Source: Cyanobacteria bacterium UBA11153 (GTDB lineage Bacteria; Cyanobacteriota; Cyanobacteriia; Cyanobacteriales; Coleofasciculaceae). Taken from it: 13,752 nucleotides of DNA. Within the stretch, counting starts at the first letter, position 1, and the number at the start of each line of letters is the position of its first letter. Below are positions 1 through 6,596 of the stretch, piece after piece. Position numbers and translations under genes: made by a program. Below the pieces are notes generated by a model. That model saw only the letters and a program-made list of their open reading frames with translations. It was not told the DNA's origin and did not search any database. The DNA is taken from positions 6,872 through 20,623 of the forward strand of contig DOIX01000273.1 in the NCBI GenBank assembly GCA_003511885.1. The letters are read 5' to 3'.

Positions 1-57
1 ATTACTGCGGAAACCGCTGTAGCAATCAGCAATTAACAATTCCCCATTCCCCTATTT
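1..57. other. Short region downstream of ilvC
   Basis: This gene-free stretch follows the ilvC stop codon. It contains a small inverted repeat (GCGG-AAA-CCGC near positions 8-18) with no T-tract, so I do not call it a terminator. A G/A-rich stretch (on the minus strand, GGGGAATGGGGAATTG) resembles filler often seen between cyanobacterial genes. Nothing else is visible. Confidence 0.4.
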
Positions 58-1056
58 CTAAGCGTTTTTCTTCAACCAGCTAAACATGGCACGTAAGTCT
101 TTCCCGACTTCCTCAATGGGATGTTCGGCTTCCTGACGGCGCATGGCAGTAAATCCGGGTTTCCCGGCTTGATTTTCTAAGACAAATTCGCGGGCAAATT
201 GTCCAGATTGAATCTCCTGAAGAATTTTCCGCATTTCTGCACGGGTTTCGTCGGTAACAATGCGAGGGCCGCGTGTATAATCACCATATTCGGCGGTATT
301 AGAAATACTATCGCGCATTTTAGCTAATCCACCTTCTACCACTAAGTCAACAATCAGTTTAACTTCGTGGAGACATTCAAAATAAGCTAATTCTGGTTGA
401 TAACCTGCATTAACTAAAGTTTCAAATCCGGCTTTAATTAAGGCACTCAAGCCACCGCAAAGTACAGCTTGTTCGCCAAATAAATCAGTTTCGGTTTCTT
501 CGCGGAAAGTAGTTTCCAAAATACCTGCACGAGTACCACCAATACCTTTAGCATAAGCCATGGCGCGATCGCGAGCTTGTCCCGTGGCATCCTGATATAC
601 TGCAAATAAACAAGGTACGCCTTCTCCTTGTTCGTAAGTACGCCGCACCAAATGTCCTGGCCCTTTAGGTGCAACCATTATTGTATCTACTCCCGGTGGC
701 GGGACAACTTGAGCGAAATGAATGTTAAACCCGTGGGCAAAAGCTAAAATATTCCCATCTTGTAGATTTGGTTCGATTTCTTCTTTGTAAACTGTTTTCT
801 GTACCTCATCTGGTAGCAGAATCATAATTAAGTCAGCGGCTTTAGCGGCATCAGCAACAGAATGAACTTTCAATCCTGCGGCTTCAGCTTTAGCGGCAGA
901 CTTACTACCCGGATACAGCCCAACAACGACATTCATGCCACTATCTTTCAAATTTAGGGCGTGGGCGTGACCTTGAGAACCGTAACCCACGATCGCAATT
1001 GTTTTGCCTGCGAGTAAGTCGAGGTTAGCATCAGCATCATAGTACATCCGGGCCAT
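58..1056 (-). CDS. ilvC: Ketol-acid reductoisomerase (NADP+), class I
   Basis: The enzyme converts 2-acetolactate or 2-aceto-2-hydroxybutyrate to the dihydroxy acids by Mg2+-dependent alkyl migration and NADPH reduction, the second step of valine and isoleucine synthesis in the cytoplasm. At 332 aa it has the normal length of the short class I form. Visible motifs are the Rossmann GYGSQG (residues 24-29), the cofactor-selecting loop with serines at 51 and 53, catalytic His108 in AHGF, the metal ligands Asp191 and Glu195 in TDLFGEQ, and Glu227/Glu231 in FECLHE. The ATG at 1056 is supported by a good Shine-Dalgarno (AAGGAG, 8 nt upstream). It stands alone: no other branched-chain amino acid gene is adjacent, and the next gene on the same strand is over 500 bp away. 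No sign of damage. Confidence 0.98.
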   Translation of the reverse strand: MARMYYDADANLDLLAGKTIAIVGYGSQGHAHALNLKDSGMNVVVGLYPGSKSAAKAEAAGLKVHSVADAAKAADLIMILLPDEVQKTVYKEEIEPNLQDGNILAFAHGFNIHFAQVVPPPGVDTIMVAPKGPGHLVRRTYEQGEGVPCLFAVYQDATGQARDRAMAYAKGIGGTRAGILETTFREETETDLFGEQAVLCGGLSALIKAGFETLVNAGYQPELAYFECLHEVKLIVDLVVEGGLAKMRDSISNTAEYGDYTRGPRIVTDETRAEMRKILQEIQSGQFAREFVLENQAGKPGFTAMRRQEAEHPIEEVGKDLRAMFSWLKKNA

Positions 1057-1064
1057 AGAAGCAT

Positions 1065-1070
1065 CTCCTT
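1065..1070 (-). promoter_or_regulatory. Shine-Dalgarno of ilvC
   Basis: On the minus strand AAGGAG lies 8 nt before the ilvC ATG and fixes that start. It is the best ribosome binding site in the window; several other genes here have none that I can see. Confidence 0.8.
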
Positions 1071-1129
1071 CTTATAAATGTGTAGCTCTACTGCGAACTC
1101 TCCATCTTACCGCAAAACCTGTATTACTA

Positions 1130-1181
1130 GGGGCGAGAGAGGGGCGAGAGAGGGGCTAGGGACTAGGGACTAGGGACTAGA
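1130..1181. repeat. G-rich tandem repeat upstream of ilvC
   Basis: Two 11-bp units GGGGCGAGAGA are followed by three 7-bp units CTAGGGA (1156-1176) and a partial fourth. It lies about 75 bp upstream of the ilvC start, so it could overlap the promoter region, but no -10/-35 pair could be assigned with confidence. Simple repeats of the GGGACTA type are common between genes of filamentous cyanobacteria. Confidence 0.75.
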
Positions 1182-1233
1182 GAAAATTATGCAGATGGTT
1201 ATCTGAGGGCTTTTCATTTATACAAACCTGTAG

Positions 1234-1297
1234 GGGCGAAGCATTCGGACGATAACTTCTTTGAAAACGCGAAGATTTATATCCGAATGCTTCGCCC
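1234..1297. repeat. Dispersed palindromic repeat (16-bp arms)
   Basis: GGGCGAAGCATTCGGA (1234-1249) is perfectly complementary to 1282-1297. The 32-bp interior continues as an imperfect stem (ATAACTTC against GAAGATTTAT). From memory this arm sequence belongs to a palindromic family found in many copies in filamentous cyanobacteria. It lies in the gap between ilvC and the FGE gene and may act as a MITE-like element or merely as a hairpin. Confidence 0.8.
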
Positions 1298-1323
1298 TGC
1301 CCTCACGATATCAAGACAAAGGT

Positions 1324-1376
1324 GCGATCGCTATTTTCCGATTAAACAAACCGCGATCGCTATTTTCCGATTAAAC
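1324..1376. repeat. HIP1-containing 24-bp direct repeat
   Basis: Two identical 24-bp copies (1324-1347 and 1353-1376) are separated by 5 bp. Each begins with the HIP1 octamer GCGATCGC followed by TATTTTCCGATTAAAC. Similarity extends a few bases to the left (ACAAA before both), giving a 29-bp period, so it looks like one tandem duplication of a HIP1-bearing segment. Confidence 0.8.
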
Positions 1377-1558
1377 TACGGTAATGTCAGTTTTCTTTCC
1401 CAGTACCATGTAAACAATTGTAAATTAATGGCAAATTCTACCCATCACTCTAATACCATGAAAATGCTATACTAAAAATAGCTAAAAAAAATCGGGCTCG
1501 CTTCGCTCGCAAAAAAAAGAAAAAAGGGTAAAGGGCAAAAGTGCAAGAGAGCAAAGGG
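1377..1558. other. Gene-free region behind the FGE gene
   Basis: No convincing gene is present. On the minus strand, downstream of the FGE stop codon, there is a pyrimidine-rich run, then GCGAGCGAAGCGAGC and T8 (complement of 1484-1491). The T-run may help terminate the four-gene cluster, but the GC-rich block before it reads as direct/mirror repeats (GAGCGAAGCGAG) rather than a stem, so I do not call a terminator. In DGR targets the region just after the variable repeat can contain structured cis signals; nothing decisive is visible here. Confidence 0.35.
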
Positions 1559-3133
1559 CTACGAAGTCCTGGGGGCAACACCGCACACCACCCGAAAACC
1601 GATATTGCTGTCGTCGAAATCCGGATCGAACCTGCGGCGGTTGCCAGCACGGCAGAAATCAGGGCTGAAGTACCACGAGCCGCCACGCAGCAGCCGGAAA
1701 CGATTATCATTCTCATTTTTATCCAACTTATCCAACCAAGAACTTCCATCTACAGGCGCTTGGTTATAATTATCATGCCAAAGATCCTCACACCATTCCC
1801 AGACATTCCCGTGGATGTCATATAAACCAAAAGCATTGGGCGGAAAACTCCCTACTATTGTAGTCTTCGCGCGATAATCACCTTTAGGCTCATCAGCAAA
1901 AGTGTAAGTAGCATCGTAATTAGCTAACTTATCTGTAATTGTCTCGCCAAAATGAAAAGGGGTTTGAGTGCCAGCGCGACAAGCGTATTCCCACTCCGCT
2001 TCTGAGGGGAGACGATATTTTCGCCCTGTCTCTCTAGATAGTCTAGCACAAAACTCAACCGCATCATCCCAAGAAACTTTTTCGACAGGTAAATTATCTC
2101 CTTTAAAGCGGGATGGATTGGCTTTGAGTTTTCGCTTAACCTCGGGCAGAGAGGCAACTCCTCTCCATTGTACCTGAGTGATGGGATATTTGCTAATAAA
2201 AAATTCTGGGACAGTGACTTGATGTTGAGGATATTCATCATTATCTACTTCCGGGGAACCCATCATAAATTTACCACCGGGGATGTAAACCATTTCCAGG
2301 GGTATAGGCGGCTGCCCATCTTTGTCGGGGATTTGAGTAATAAAATATCTGGCTTTTCCGGTTTCCCGTTTAATAACTTCGCCACGACGGTTGACAGTAA
2401 CATATTCAAACTCAAAAGTTGGCAATCCATCACCTAAACCTGGCAGGTGAAACTTCACGCCTGCCACGGTAATTTCCGTACCAGGTTTACCCAACTGATT
2501 GAATTCTTCCGCCGCCGTCTCTTCATCTTGTCTAGCTTTAGCATCCCAACCACGAGACAAGACTAATAATGGTGCAAACCCAGCTTTAATTAAAGGTTCA
2601 GTGTTAGCATAACTTTCAATTAAAGAAGTAAACTTCACCCACTCCCCAGGATGGGTTTTTTGCAAGACTCTTTCCAGGATTTGGGCGATATCTTGCACGG
2701 CTTGTTCCGGTTTAGTGTAAGCTAAAGCCGTCCACTGCGGTGCTGCGCCCAAATCTAAATCGGCACGATAATTAGTATGTAAGGATGAGCGAATATAAGC
2801 AATCGTAAAATCTGCTAAATTATATTTTCCCTTCTCCCCTGTACCACACAACCTACCTTGCCCAAAATGTTCAGTTAAGTAAAGGAGTAACTCGTGGCGA
2901 ATTTCCCCATCTAATTCATAAAGTTGATATCCTACAGGATCGCACAAAAACAGCAAAATATCCGATACGGCAATCCAAGGAACATCCGGTAAAAAATTCT
3001 CCCGCAAACAGTACAATAATTCGGGGGTAAGTGCCAAAGGGAAAGCCCCATGACTGGCTAAATCAATATGGGCTTTGCCGAAGCGTTGGGCAAAGGCTTT
3101 TAGGCGAGGGTGAGTGAAGGTGGTTGATAGCAT
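1559..3133 (-). CDS. Conserved N-terminal module fused to FGE-sulfatase (SUMF1-like) domain, candidate hypervariable effector
   Basis: 524 aa, starting at the ATG at 3133 (the longer frame opens with TTG inside a repeat). Residues 1-~215 are a mostly helical module of a kind that I recall from cyanobacterial FGE-containing proteins (FPLALTPELLY at 31-41, PWIAVSDILL at 52-61). Residues ~277-519 are an FGE-sulfatase domain, a C-type-lectin-like fold: MVYIPGGKFMMGSP (281-294), RLPSEAEWEYACRAG (374-388), GNVWEWCED (442-450), RGGSW (483-487) and NIGFRVV (510-516). In true formylglycine-generating enzyme two cysteines of the GGSxxCxxxxC motif bind copper; here the first is Phe489 and only Cys494 remains, so oxidase activity is unlikely. 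Residues 487-510 look like a DGR variable region. It is last in the minus-strand cluster, 100 bp after the vWA gene. The effector role is inferred from context. Confidence 0.9.
   Translation of the reverse strand: MLSTTFTHPRLKAFAQRFGKAHIDLASHGAFPLALTPELLYCLRENFLPDVPWIAVSDILLFLCDPVGYQLYELDGEIRHELLLYLTEHFGQGRLCGTGEKGKYNLADFTIAYIRSSLHTNYRADLDLGAAPQWTALAYTKPEQAVQDIAQILERVLQKTHPGEWVKFTSLIESYANTEPLIKAGFAPLLVLSRGWDAKARQDEETAAEEFNQLGKPGTEITVAGVKFHLPGLGDGLPTFEFEYVTVNRRGEVIKRETGKARYFITQIPDKDGQPPIPLEMVYIPGGKFMMGSPEVDNDEYPQHQVTVPEFFISKYPITQVQWRGVASLPEVKRKLKANPSRFKGDNLPVEKVSWDDAVEFCARLSRETGRKYRLPSEAEWEYACRAGTQTPFHFGETITDKLANYDATYTFADEPKGDYRAKTTIVGSFPPNAFGLYDIHGNVWEWCEDLWHDNYNQAPVDGSSWLDKLDKNENDNRFRLLRGGSWYFSPDFCRAGNRRRFDPDFDDSNIGFRVVCGVAPRTS
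1562..1699 (-). other. Candidate DGR variable region (VR) at the 3' end of the FGE gene
   Basis: The last 46 sense codons are 85/138 GC by hand count (about 62%), against about 53/138 (38%) in the 138 nt just upstream. Within residues 487-510 the variable-looking codons are TAC, TTC, AGC, TTC, GGC, AAC, CGC, TTC, GAT, TTC, GAC, GAC, AGC and AAT. All are reachable from AAC/AAT by changing only adenines, while intervening codons (TGG, CCT, TGC, CCG, ATC, GGT) are the fixed lectin-fold core. This is how adenine-mutagenised VRs of FGE-type DGR targets look. The segment ends at the stop codon, as usual for DGR targets. No template repeat or reverse transcriptase is in the window, so the element would have to act from elsewhere. 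Confidence 0.6.
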
Positions 3134-3152
3134 TAAAAATAGTTTTTTTTTG

Positions 3153-3166
3153 AAACGCAAAGGTAC
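3153..3166. repeat. Single copy of the CGCAAAGGT repeat
   Basis: AACGCAAAGGTACG matches the units at 4315-4350. It lies just upstream of the FGE gene start and accounts for the spurious TTG-initiated N-terminal extension of that frame. Confidence 0.6.
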
Positions 3167-3187
3167 GCCAAAAATTGAATTTCAGGT

Positions 3188-3229
3188 GTTTGTAGTAAGC
3201 GCTTTAGCGCTGAAGCGCTTACTACGAAC
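3188..3229. repeat. Palindrome between vWA and FGE genes
   Basis: GTAGTAAGCGCTT (3192-3204) pairs perfectly with 3213-3225 around an 8-nt interior that is itself largely palindromic (AGCGCT). The arms extend to 17 bp with one mismatch (GTTtGTAGTA / TACTACgAAC). It sits just downstream of the vWA stop codon, so in the transcript it would form a strong hairpin. Such a hairpin could protect the 3' end of the upstream message or attenuate FGE expression. No T-run follows. Confidence 0.8.
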
Positions 3230-3233
3230 TATT

Positions 3234-4286
3234 TTACCTGATGGCGGCTTTCAACTTCCAAGAGTTCAACTCAAACATAGAAATAAATTGAGAAATACCC
3301 TCAGCAGTAGTATTAGTCCATCTTTCCTCCGGCATTGGATTAAGCCAAGCGACTTTACCCACTTTTAACGATAAATCCTGTAAAAAATTATCTGTTAATT
3401 CAATTCGCTGTCGATTCATCCCGCCACGGGCTGCACCACCATCACTAATAATTAAAGCAAAAGTTCGGTAAAAAGACAATTTAGCGAGAATTTCCGCCAG
3501 AGGTTTACCATGGGCATCCTGGGGATGGAAGTATAAGTAATCTTTGGGAATATTGCGAAAGTAGTAGATATGGACTTTTGCCAAGCCCACATCTTCGAGG
3601 CTATCCACGAATCTCTGGTAAATGGGTTGGCAGGGAATCATGGAATTGGAGATATCGATTAAGAGTAATAATTCGGCTTTATTAATTCGCTTCTTCATCA
3701 AGACGGGGGCGAGGAAAATCCCATCTTGACTAATTTGTTGCACTGTCGCTTCGATATCGATTTCGGCTAAATTGCCTTGGGGAATCGGGCGGCGCAAGTA
3801 ACTGAAATTTCGCTGGATTTGTCGCGGTGATATGGGTAAATCTTTGATGGTTAGTTGGTATTGATTTTCTTTTGCGGATTTGGGTGGGAGGAATTCTCCT
3901 CGGATGGCGATGGGAGTTTGGAGGGGCGTTTTTGATGTGGGAGAGGGTGTGAGGGGTGTTTTGGGGATGGTTTGATTGGTTGGGGTTAGTGGTTTTTCTG
4001 GTGGGTTATCTTTTGTTGCTGGTTTTTGGGGTTGAGGTGGTAATTCGACATCAAGTTGGGTAAAGTATTCGTCAAAATATTGATGGAATTTCTGGGTTTC
4101 TGGGGAGGATGGAGATTTGAGCCAGAGTAGGGCACAAGTTTTTTTTAATTCGTCTCGATTGGTGATGCCGAATCCTCCTTTTAAGGCTTGGAGGAGTAGG
4201 TGATATTGATCTATAGTTAGGGGTATGTTGGCTTCTTCTCGTAGTTTGATGAATAAATCGATTAGGGGGGGGTTTGGTTGGTTCAT
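3234..4286 (-). CDS. vWA-domain protein, partner of the MoxR ATPase
   Basis: 350 aa from the ATG at 4286. The frame extends 15 codons further to a TTG, but that extension is encoded by the CGCAAAGG repeat and is not credible. Residues ~5-75 form a helical domain (LFIKLREEANIPLTIDQYHLL... ALLWLKSP) of the type found ahead of vWA domains in MoxR partners. Residues ~81-130 are a Pro/Thr-rich linker. Residues ~203-345 are the vWA domain, with MIDAS motif Asp211-x-Ser213-x-Ser215 (DISNS) and a third metal-site motif ISDGG with Asp282. vWA proteins of this class bind a metal ion and hold clients for MoxR AAA+ chaperones. It lies 101 bp after the MoxR gene on the same strand. No Shine-Dalgarno is visible at this ATG. 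Confidence 0.9.
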   Translation of the reverse strand: MNQPNPPLIDLFIKLREEANIPLTIDQYHLLLQALKGGFGITNRDELKKTCALLWLKSPSSPETQKFHQYFDEYFTQLDVELPPQPQKPATKDNPPEKPLTPTNQTIPKTPLTPSPTSKTPLQTPIAIRGEFLPPKSAKENQYQLTIKDLPISPRQIQRNFSYLRRPIPQGNLAEIDIEATVQQISQDGIFLAPVLMKKRINKAELLLLIDISNSMIPCQPIYQRFVDSLEDVGLAKVHIYYFRNIPKDYLYFHPQDAHGKPLAEILAKLSFYRTFALIISDGGAARGGMNRQRIELTDNFLQDLSLKVGKVAWLNPMPEERWTNTTAEGISQFISMFELNSWKLKAAIR

Positions 4287-4314
4287 GTTTGGGGGGATTG
4301 GGATGTTTTTTTTT

Positions 4315-4350
4315 AACGCAAAGGTGCGCAAAGGTTAGCGCAAAGGTACG
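4315..4350. repeat. CGCAAAGGT tandem repeat between MoxR and vWA genes
   Basis: Three units of the form (A/G)CGCAAAGGT occur at 4316-4325, 4326-4335 and 4338-4347, followed by ACGG. A related single unit lies at 3153-3166. From memory, (G)CGCAAAGG runs are widespread between genes of filamentous cyanobacteria. Here they fall wholly within the 101-bp MoxR-vWA spacer. Confidence 0.75.
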
Positions 4351-4387
4351 GAAAGGGTTTGTTTGGGCGATAATCAATTTAGGGGGA

Positions 4388-5368
4388 TTATTTGGGTTTT
4401 GATTTTTGTTTAATATAGTAGTCTTTGTCTGGTTTTGTTTTGATTAGTGCGCCTAAGAGAGAGGAATTATTAGCGAGGTTTTGGATAATTTTTAGGGCTT
4501 CTGGGGTGGGATAGCGGTTGAGCCAGCGTATCCAATCTAGTAATTCGCTGGTACTGGCTTTTTTGCTATTTTTTCTTGAGGTTGCTGCATCTCGCAATTG
4601 GATGAATTCGTTAATGGCGGCTTCGATTAAGGTTATCTCTATTGAGTCGGGGAAATGGGCTTTAACGATTTCAATTAATTCTTCTGTCTGGGGAAATTCG
4701 AGGTAATGGAAGATACAGCGCCGCAAGAAGGCATCGGGTAATTCTTTTTCGCTATTACTGGTAATTATGACGATTGGTGGTTGTTTGGTGGTGATGGTTT
4801 TTCCCGTTTCGGTGATGGTAAATTTTTTTTCATCTAATTCCAATAAAAGATCGTTAGGAAAGTCAATGTCGGCTTTGTCTATCTCATCGATGAGGATAAT
4901 GGGGCGATATTTTTCGGTACGGAAGGCTTTGCCTAATGCTCCCCATTTAATATAATCATGGGAATTTTTGAGTCGTTGGAATAATTCGTTAATTTCTGCT
5001 TCTGTTAGGTATTTTTCATAATTTGTCCCAACTAATTGAGCATCCCGCAAGCGCCCAACGGCATCGTAGGTATATAATCCTTCTTTAGCGCGACTTGTGG
5101 ATTTGATATACCAGGGAAAATAGGGATAGTTTTCGATTTTTTGGCGATGGCTAAATTCATCAGCAATGGCACGGGCAAGGAGTGTTTTACCGCATCCTGG
5201 TTCCCCTTGAAGTAAGAGGGGACGTTGGAGGTAAATGGCGAGATTTACTGCTTTAATTAAGTCAGGATTCGGTAAATAAGGATATCGTTTTTCTCCAATC
5301 AATTCGATATCTTTTGGATTGGGTTGATATTTTAATTCGCCCGTGTATTCTAGTTGGTTATCTTCCAT
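4388..5368 (-). CDS. MoxR-family AAA+ ATPase
   Basis: 326 aa from the ATG at 5368, preferred to an in-frame TTG four codons upstream because GGAA lies 7 nt before this ATG. Visible motifs are Walker A GEPGCGKT (55-62), Walker B ILIDEID (158-164), sensor 1 in IITSNS (201-206), and arginine-finger candidates R216/R217 in FLRRC. A helical lid follows (~225-310), with STSELLDWIRWL at 272-283. MoxR ATPases are cytoplasmic hexameric chaperone/remodelling machines that work with vWA-domain adaptors; the vWA gene is next on the same strand. The very basic C-terminal tail (KTKPDKDYYIKQKSKPK) is a minor oddity. All ATPase residues look intact, so the protein is probably active. In MoxR-vWA conflict modules this pair is thought to set the activation threshold for an effector. 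Confidence 0.93.
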   Translation of the reverse strand: MEDNQLEYTGELKYQPNPKDIELIGEKRYPYLPNPDLIKAVNLAIYLQRPLLLQGEPGCGKTLLARAIADEFSHRQKIENYPYFPWYIKSTSRAKEGLYTYDAVGRLRDAQLVGTNYEKYLTEAEINELFQRLKNSHDYIKWGALGKAFRTEKYRPIILIDEIDKADIDFPNDLLLELDEKKFTITETGKTITTKQPPIVIITSNSEKELPDAFLRRCIFHYLEFPQTEELIEIVKAHFPDSIEITLIEAAINEFIQLRDAATSRKNSKKASTSELLDWIRWLNRYPTPEALKIIQNLANNSSLLGALIKTKPDKDYYIKQKSKPK

Positions 5369-5390
5369 GTTAGTTTCCAATTAATTTAGG

Positions 5391-5468
5391 TTGTAGGTTG
5401 GGTTTCGTTCCCCAACCCAACTGATTAGATTGTAGGTTGGGTTTCCCTTCGCTCAACCCAACCTACAA
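5391..5468. repeat. TAGGTTGGGTT repeat pair and hairpin
   Basis: TTGTAGGTTGGGTT occurs at 5391-5404 and 5430-5443. The second copy pairs perfectly over 14 bp with AACCCAACCTACAA at 5455-5468 around an 11-nt loop. The first copy has a shorter partner (TTGGGTT 5398-5404 with AACCCAA 5414-5420). This belongs to a repeat family that I recall as common in cyanobacterial intergenic DNA. It fills most of the 109-bp spacer between the HTH and MoxR genes and could fold in the transcript. Confidence 0.8.
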
Positions 5469-5477
5469 AAACTGCTC

Positions 5478-6542
5478 TTATAATGCCAGTTTTCCATGTA
5501 TATCTTGCTCCCAATCTAAATCAAAACAACTACAAATATCTGTAAAAACAGAGATAGGTTGATTATCTCTTTCAACCATATCGCAGATAACTTTTTCCAT
5601 CACATCATCGCCATTCCACATTGGCAATAGTAATCCTAATCGACAAGTCATCCAATGTTTAACCATTTTTCGATCAAAAGCCTTTAGCTCCTCAAATAAT
5701 AAAATATCGCTATCTAGAGACTTAACCACCTTATCCTTAGCATTTTTGTTATCAACTAAAAATAGCACCAGGGAACGAAAGTCTTCCCCAGAAGAATCAT
5801 TCCTAACTTTTTCATTAACCTTATCCACCAAAGGATACCAAAACTCATCCATAAACTGTTGCAAACAACTACCCGCAATTAAATCTACATCATAAATCGC
5901 TAAAATTACCGTTTTGGTTTGCCAATGCTGATAAAGTTGCTCCACCAGAGATTGAGGTGAAGGAGAAGTGCCCAATTCCTGTGCTAAATTTTGCCAAACT
6001 GTCTCGATATTCCGACGATGAGGTTTAATATAAATTGGTTTCTGCCAAGCAGTATCGTGATAAGGCACGCGATACTTCAGGAGATTAACTAACCAACGCT
6101 GTCCATAATCTTTTTGTCCATGAATTAAAAAACTAGCCGCTAATTGTTCAGAAGTAATCCTATCCTCGAATAGTCGCTGCTGAGATTGGTAATCTAACTC
6201 GCGCAAAGCATTTTCCAATCTTTCTCTCTTGGTTTCCGCCAAATTTAATATCCCCGACTTCTTCGAGGGGATATGATTGGGATGAGGATTTTGATACTGC
6301 TCAAAATCACTATCTTCTAAATCAATATTGACAGCAGAAAACAATTTATCCAAATTACTATAAGTAACTGGATTTTTTCTCTCGATTATTTTGGCAACGG
6401 TATCGCGAGATATACCAGCATCACTTGCCAATTGTGAATTATTGCTATTGCCGCCTATAGCATTCAATAACTTCTCATGACCTAGTTTACTTAAAATACA
6501 CTGCTTTTGGTTAAATTTTCTTTTATTTTGAGACTCTAACAC
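5478..6542 (-). CDS. HTH protein with degenerate STAND-like NTPase domain (iSTAND-like)
   Basis: 354 aa from a GTG at 6542, chosen because GGAG lies 6 nt upstream; an in-frame TTG four codons earlier overlaps that Shine-Dalgarno. Residues ~37-56 (QLASDAGISRDTVAKIIERK) are an XRE-type helix-turn-helix. Residues ~132-320 resemble a STAND NTPase whose nucleotide-binding motifs have decayed: the P-loop position reads FLIHGQKDYGQRWL (138-151), with no GK[S/T], and the Walker B-like strand is VILAIYDVDLI (212-222). Inactive STAND modules of this kind are known regulators in prokaryotic conflict systems. It is first in the minus-strand cluster and 109 bp ahead of the MoxR gene, so it could sense a trigger and control transcription. 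Residues 93-99 (SKKSGIL) derive from a palindromic repeat inserted in frame. Function inferred. Confidence 0.8.
   Translation of the reverse strand: MLESQNKRKFNQKQCILSKLGHEKLLNAIGGNSNNSQLASDAGISRDTVAKIIERKNPVTYSNLDKLFSAVNIDLEDSDFEQYQNPHPNHIPSKKSGILNLAETKRERLENALRELDYQSQQRLFEDRITSEQLAASFLIHGQKDYGQRWLVNLLKYRVPYHDTAWQKPIYIKPHRRNIETVWQNLAQELGTSPSPQSLVEQLYQHWQTKTVILAIYDVDLIAGSCLQQFMDEFWYPLVDKVNEKVRNDSSGEDFRSLVLFLVDNKNAKDKVVKSLDSDILLFEELKAFDRKMVKHWMTCRLGLLLPMWNGDDVMEKVICDMVERDNQPISVFTDICSCFDLDWEQDIHGKLAL
6248..6274 (-). repeat. Palindromic repeat inside the HTH-iSTAND coding sequence
   Basis: ATATCCCC (6248-6255) pairs with GGGGATAT (6267-6274) around 11 nt. On the coding strand the centre reads TCGAAGAAGTCGGG, identical to the core of the palindrome at 10706-10740 in the CHAT gene. 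The left arm is shorter than the full element (GACTTC missing). It encodes IPSKKSGI in the linker between the HTH and the STAND-like domain. Confidence 0.65.
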
Positions 6543-6596
6543 GCTTGACTCCAAGTTAAGGGTTATCAGCGCCCTGACTGATTTCCGCTTGCGGCT

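Noticed and set aside
1324..1376. CRISPR-like array
   Set aside because: Only two copies with a 5-bp spacer and HIP1 octamers; no cas genes.
1484..1515. Rho-independent terminator after the FGE gene
   Set aside because: A T8 run is present, but the GC-rich block before it (GCGAGCGAAGCGAGC) is a direct/mirror repeat and does not form a stem.
1450..1825. Overlapping ORFs at the end of the FGE gene on both strands
   Set aside because: Shadows of the GC-rich FGE 3' end; the FGE frame has clear family motifs.
3134..3160. N-terminal extension of the FGE protein (MRFKKKLFL)
   Set aside because: TTG start inside a repeat unit, with no ribosome binding site; the ATG at 3133 gives the expected MLSTTFTHPRL beginning.
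4287..4331. N-terminal extension of the vWA protein (MRTFALKKNIPIPPN)
   Set aside because: It would start at TTG and is encoded by the CGCAAAGG repeat; the ATG at 4286 fits the family.
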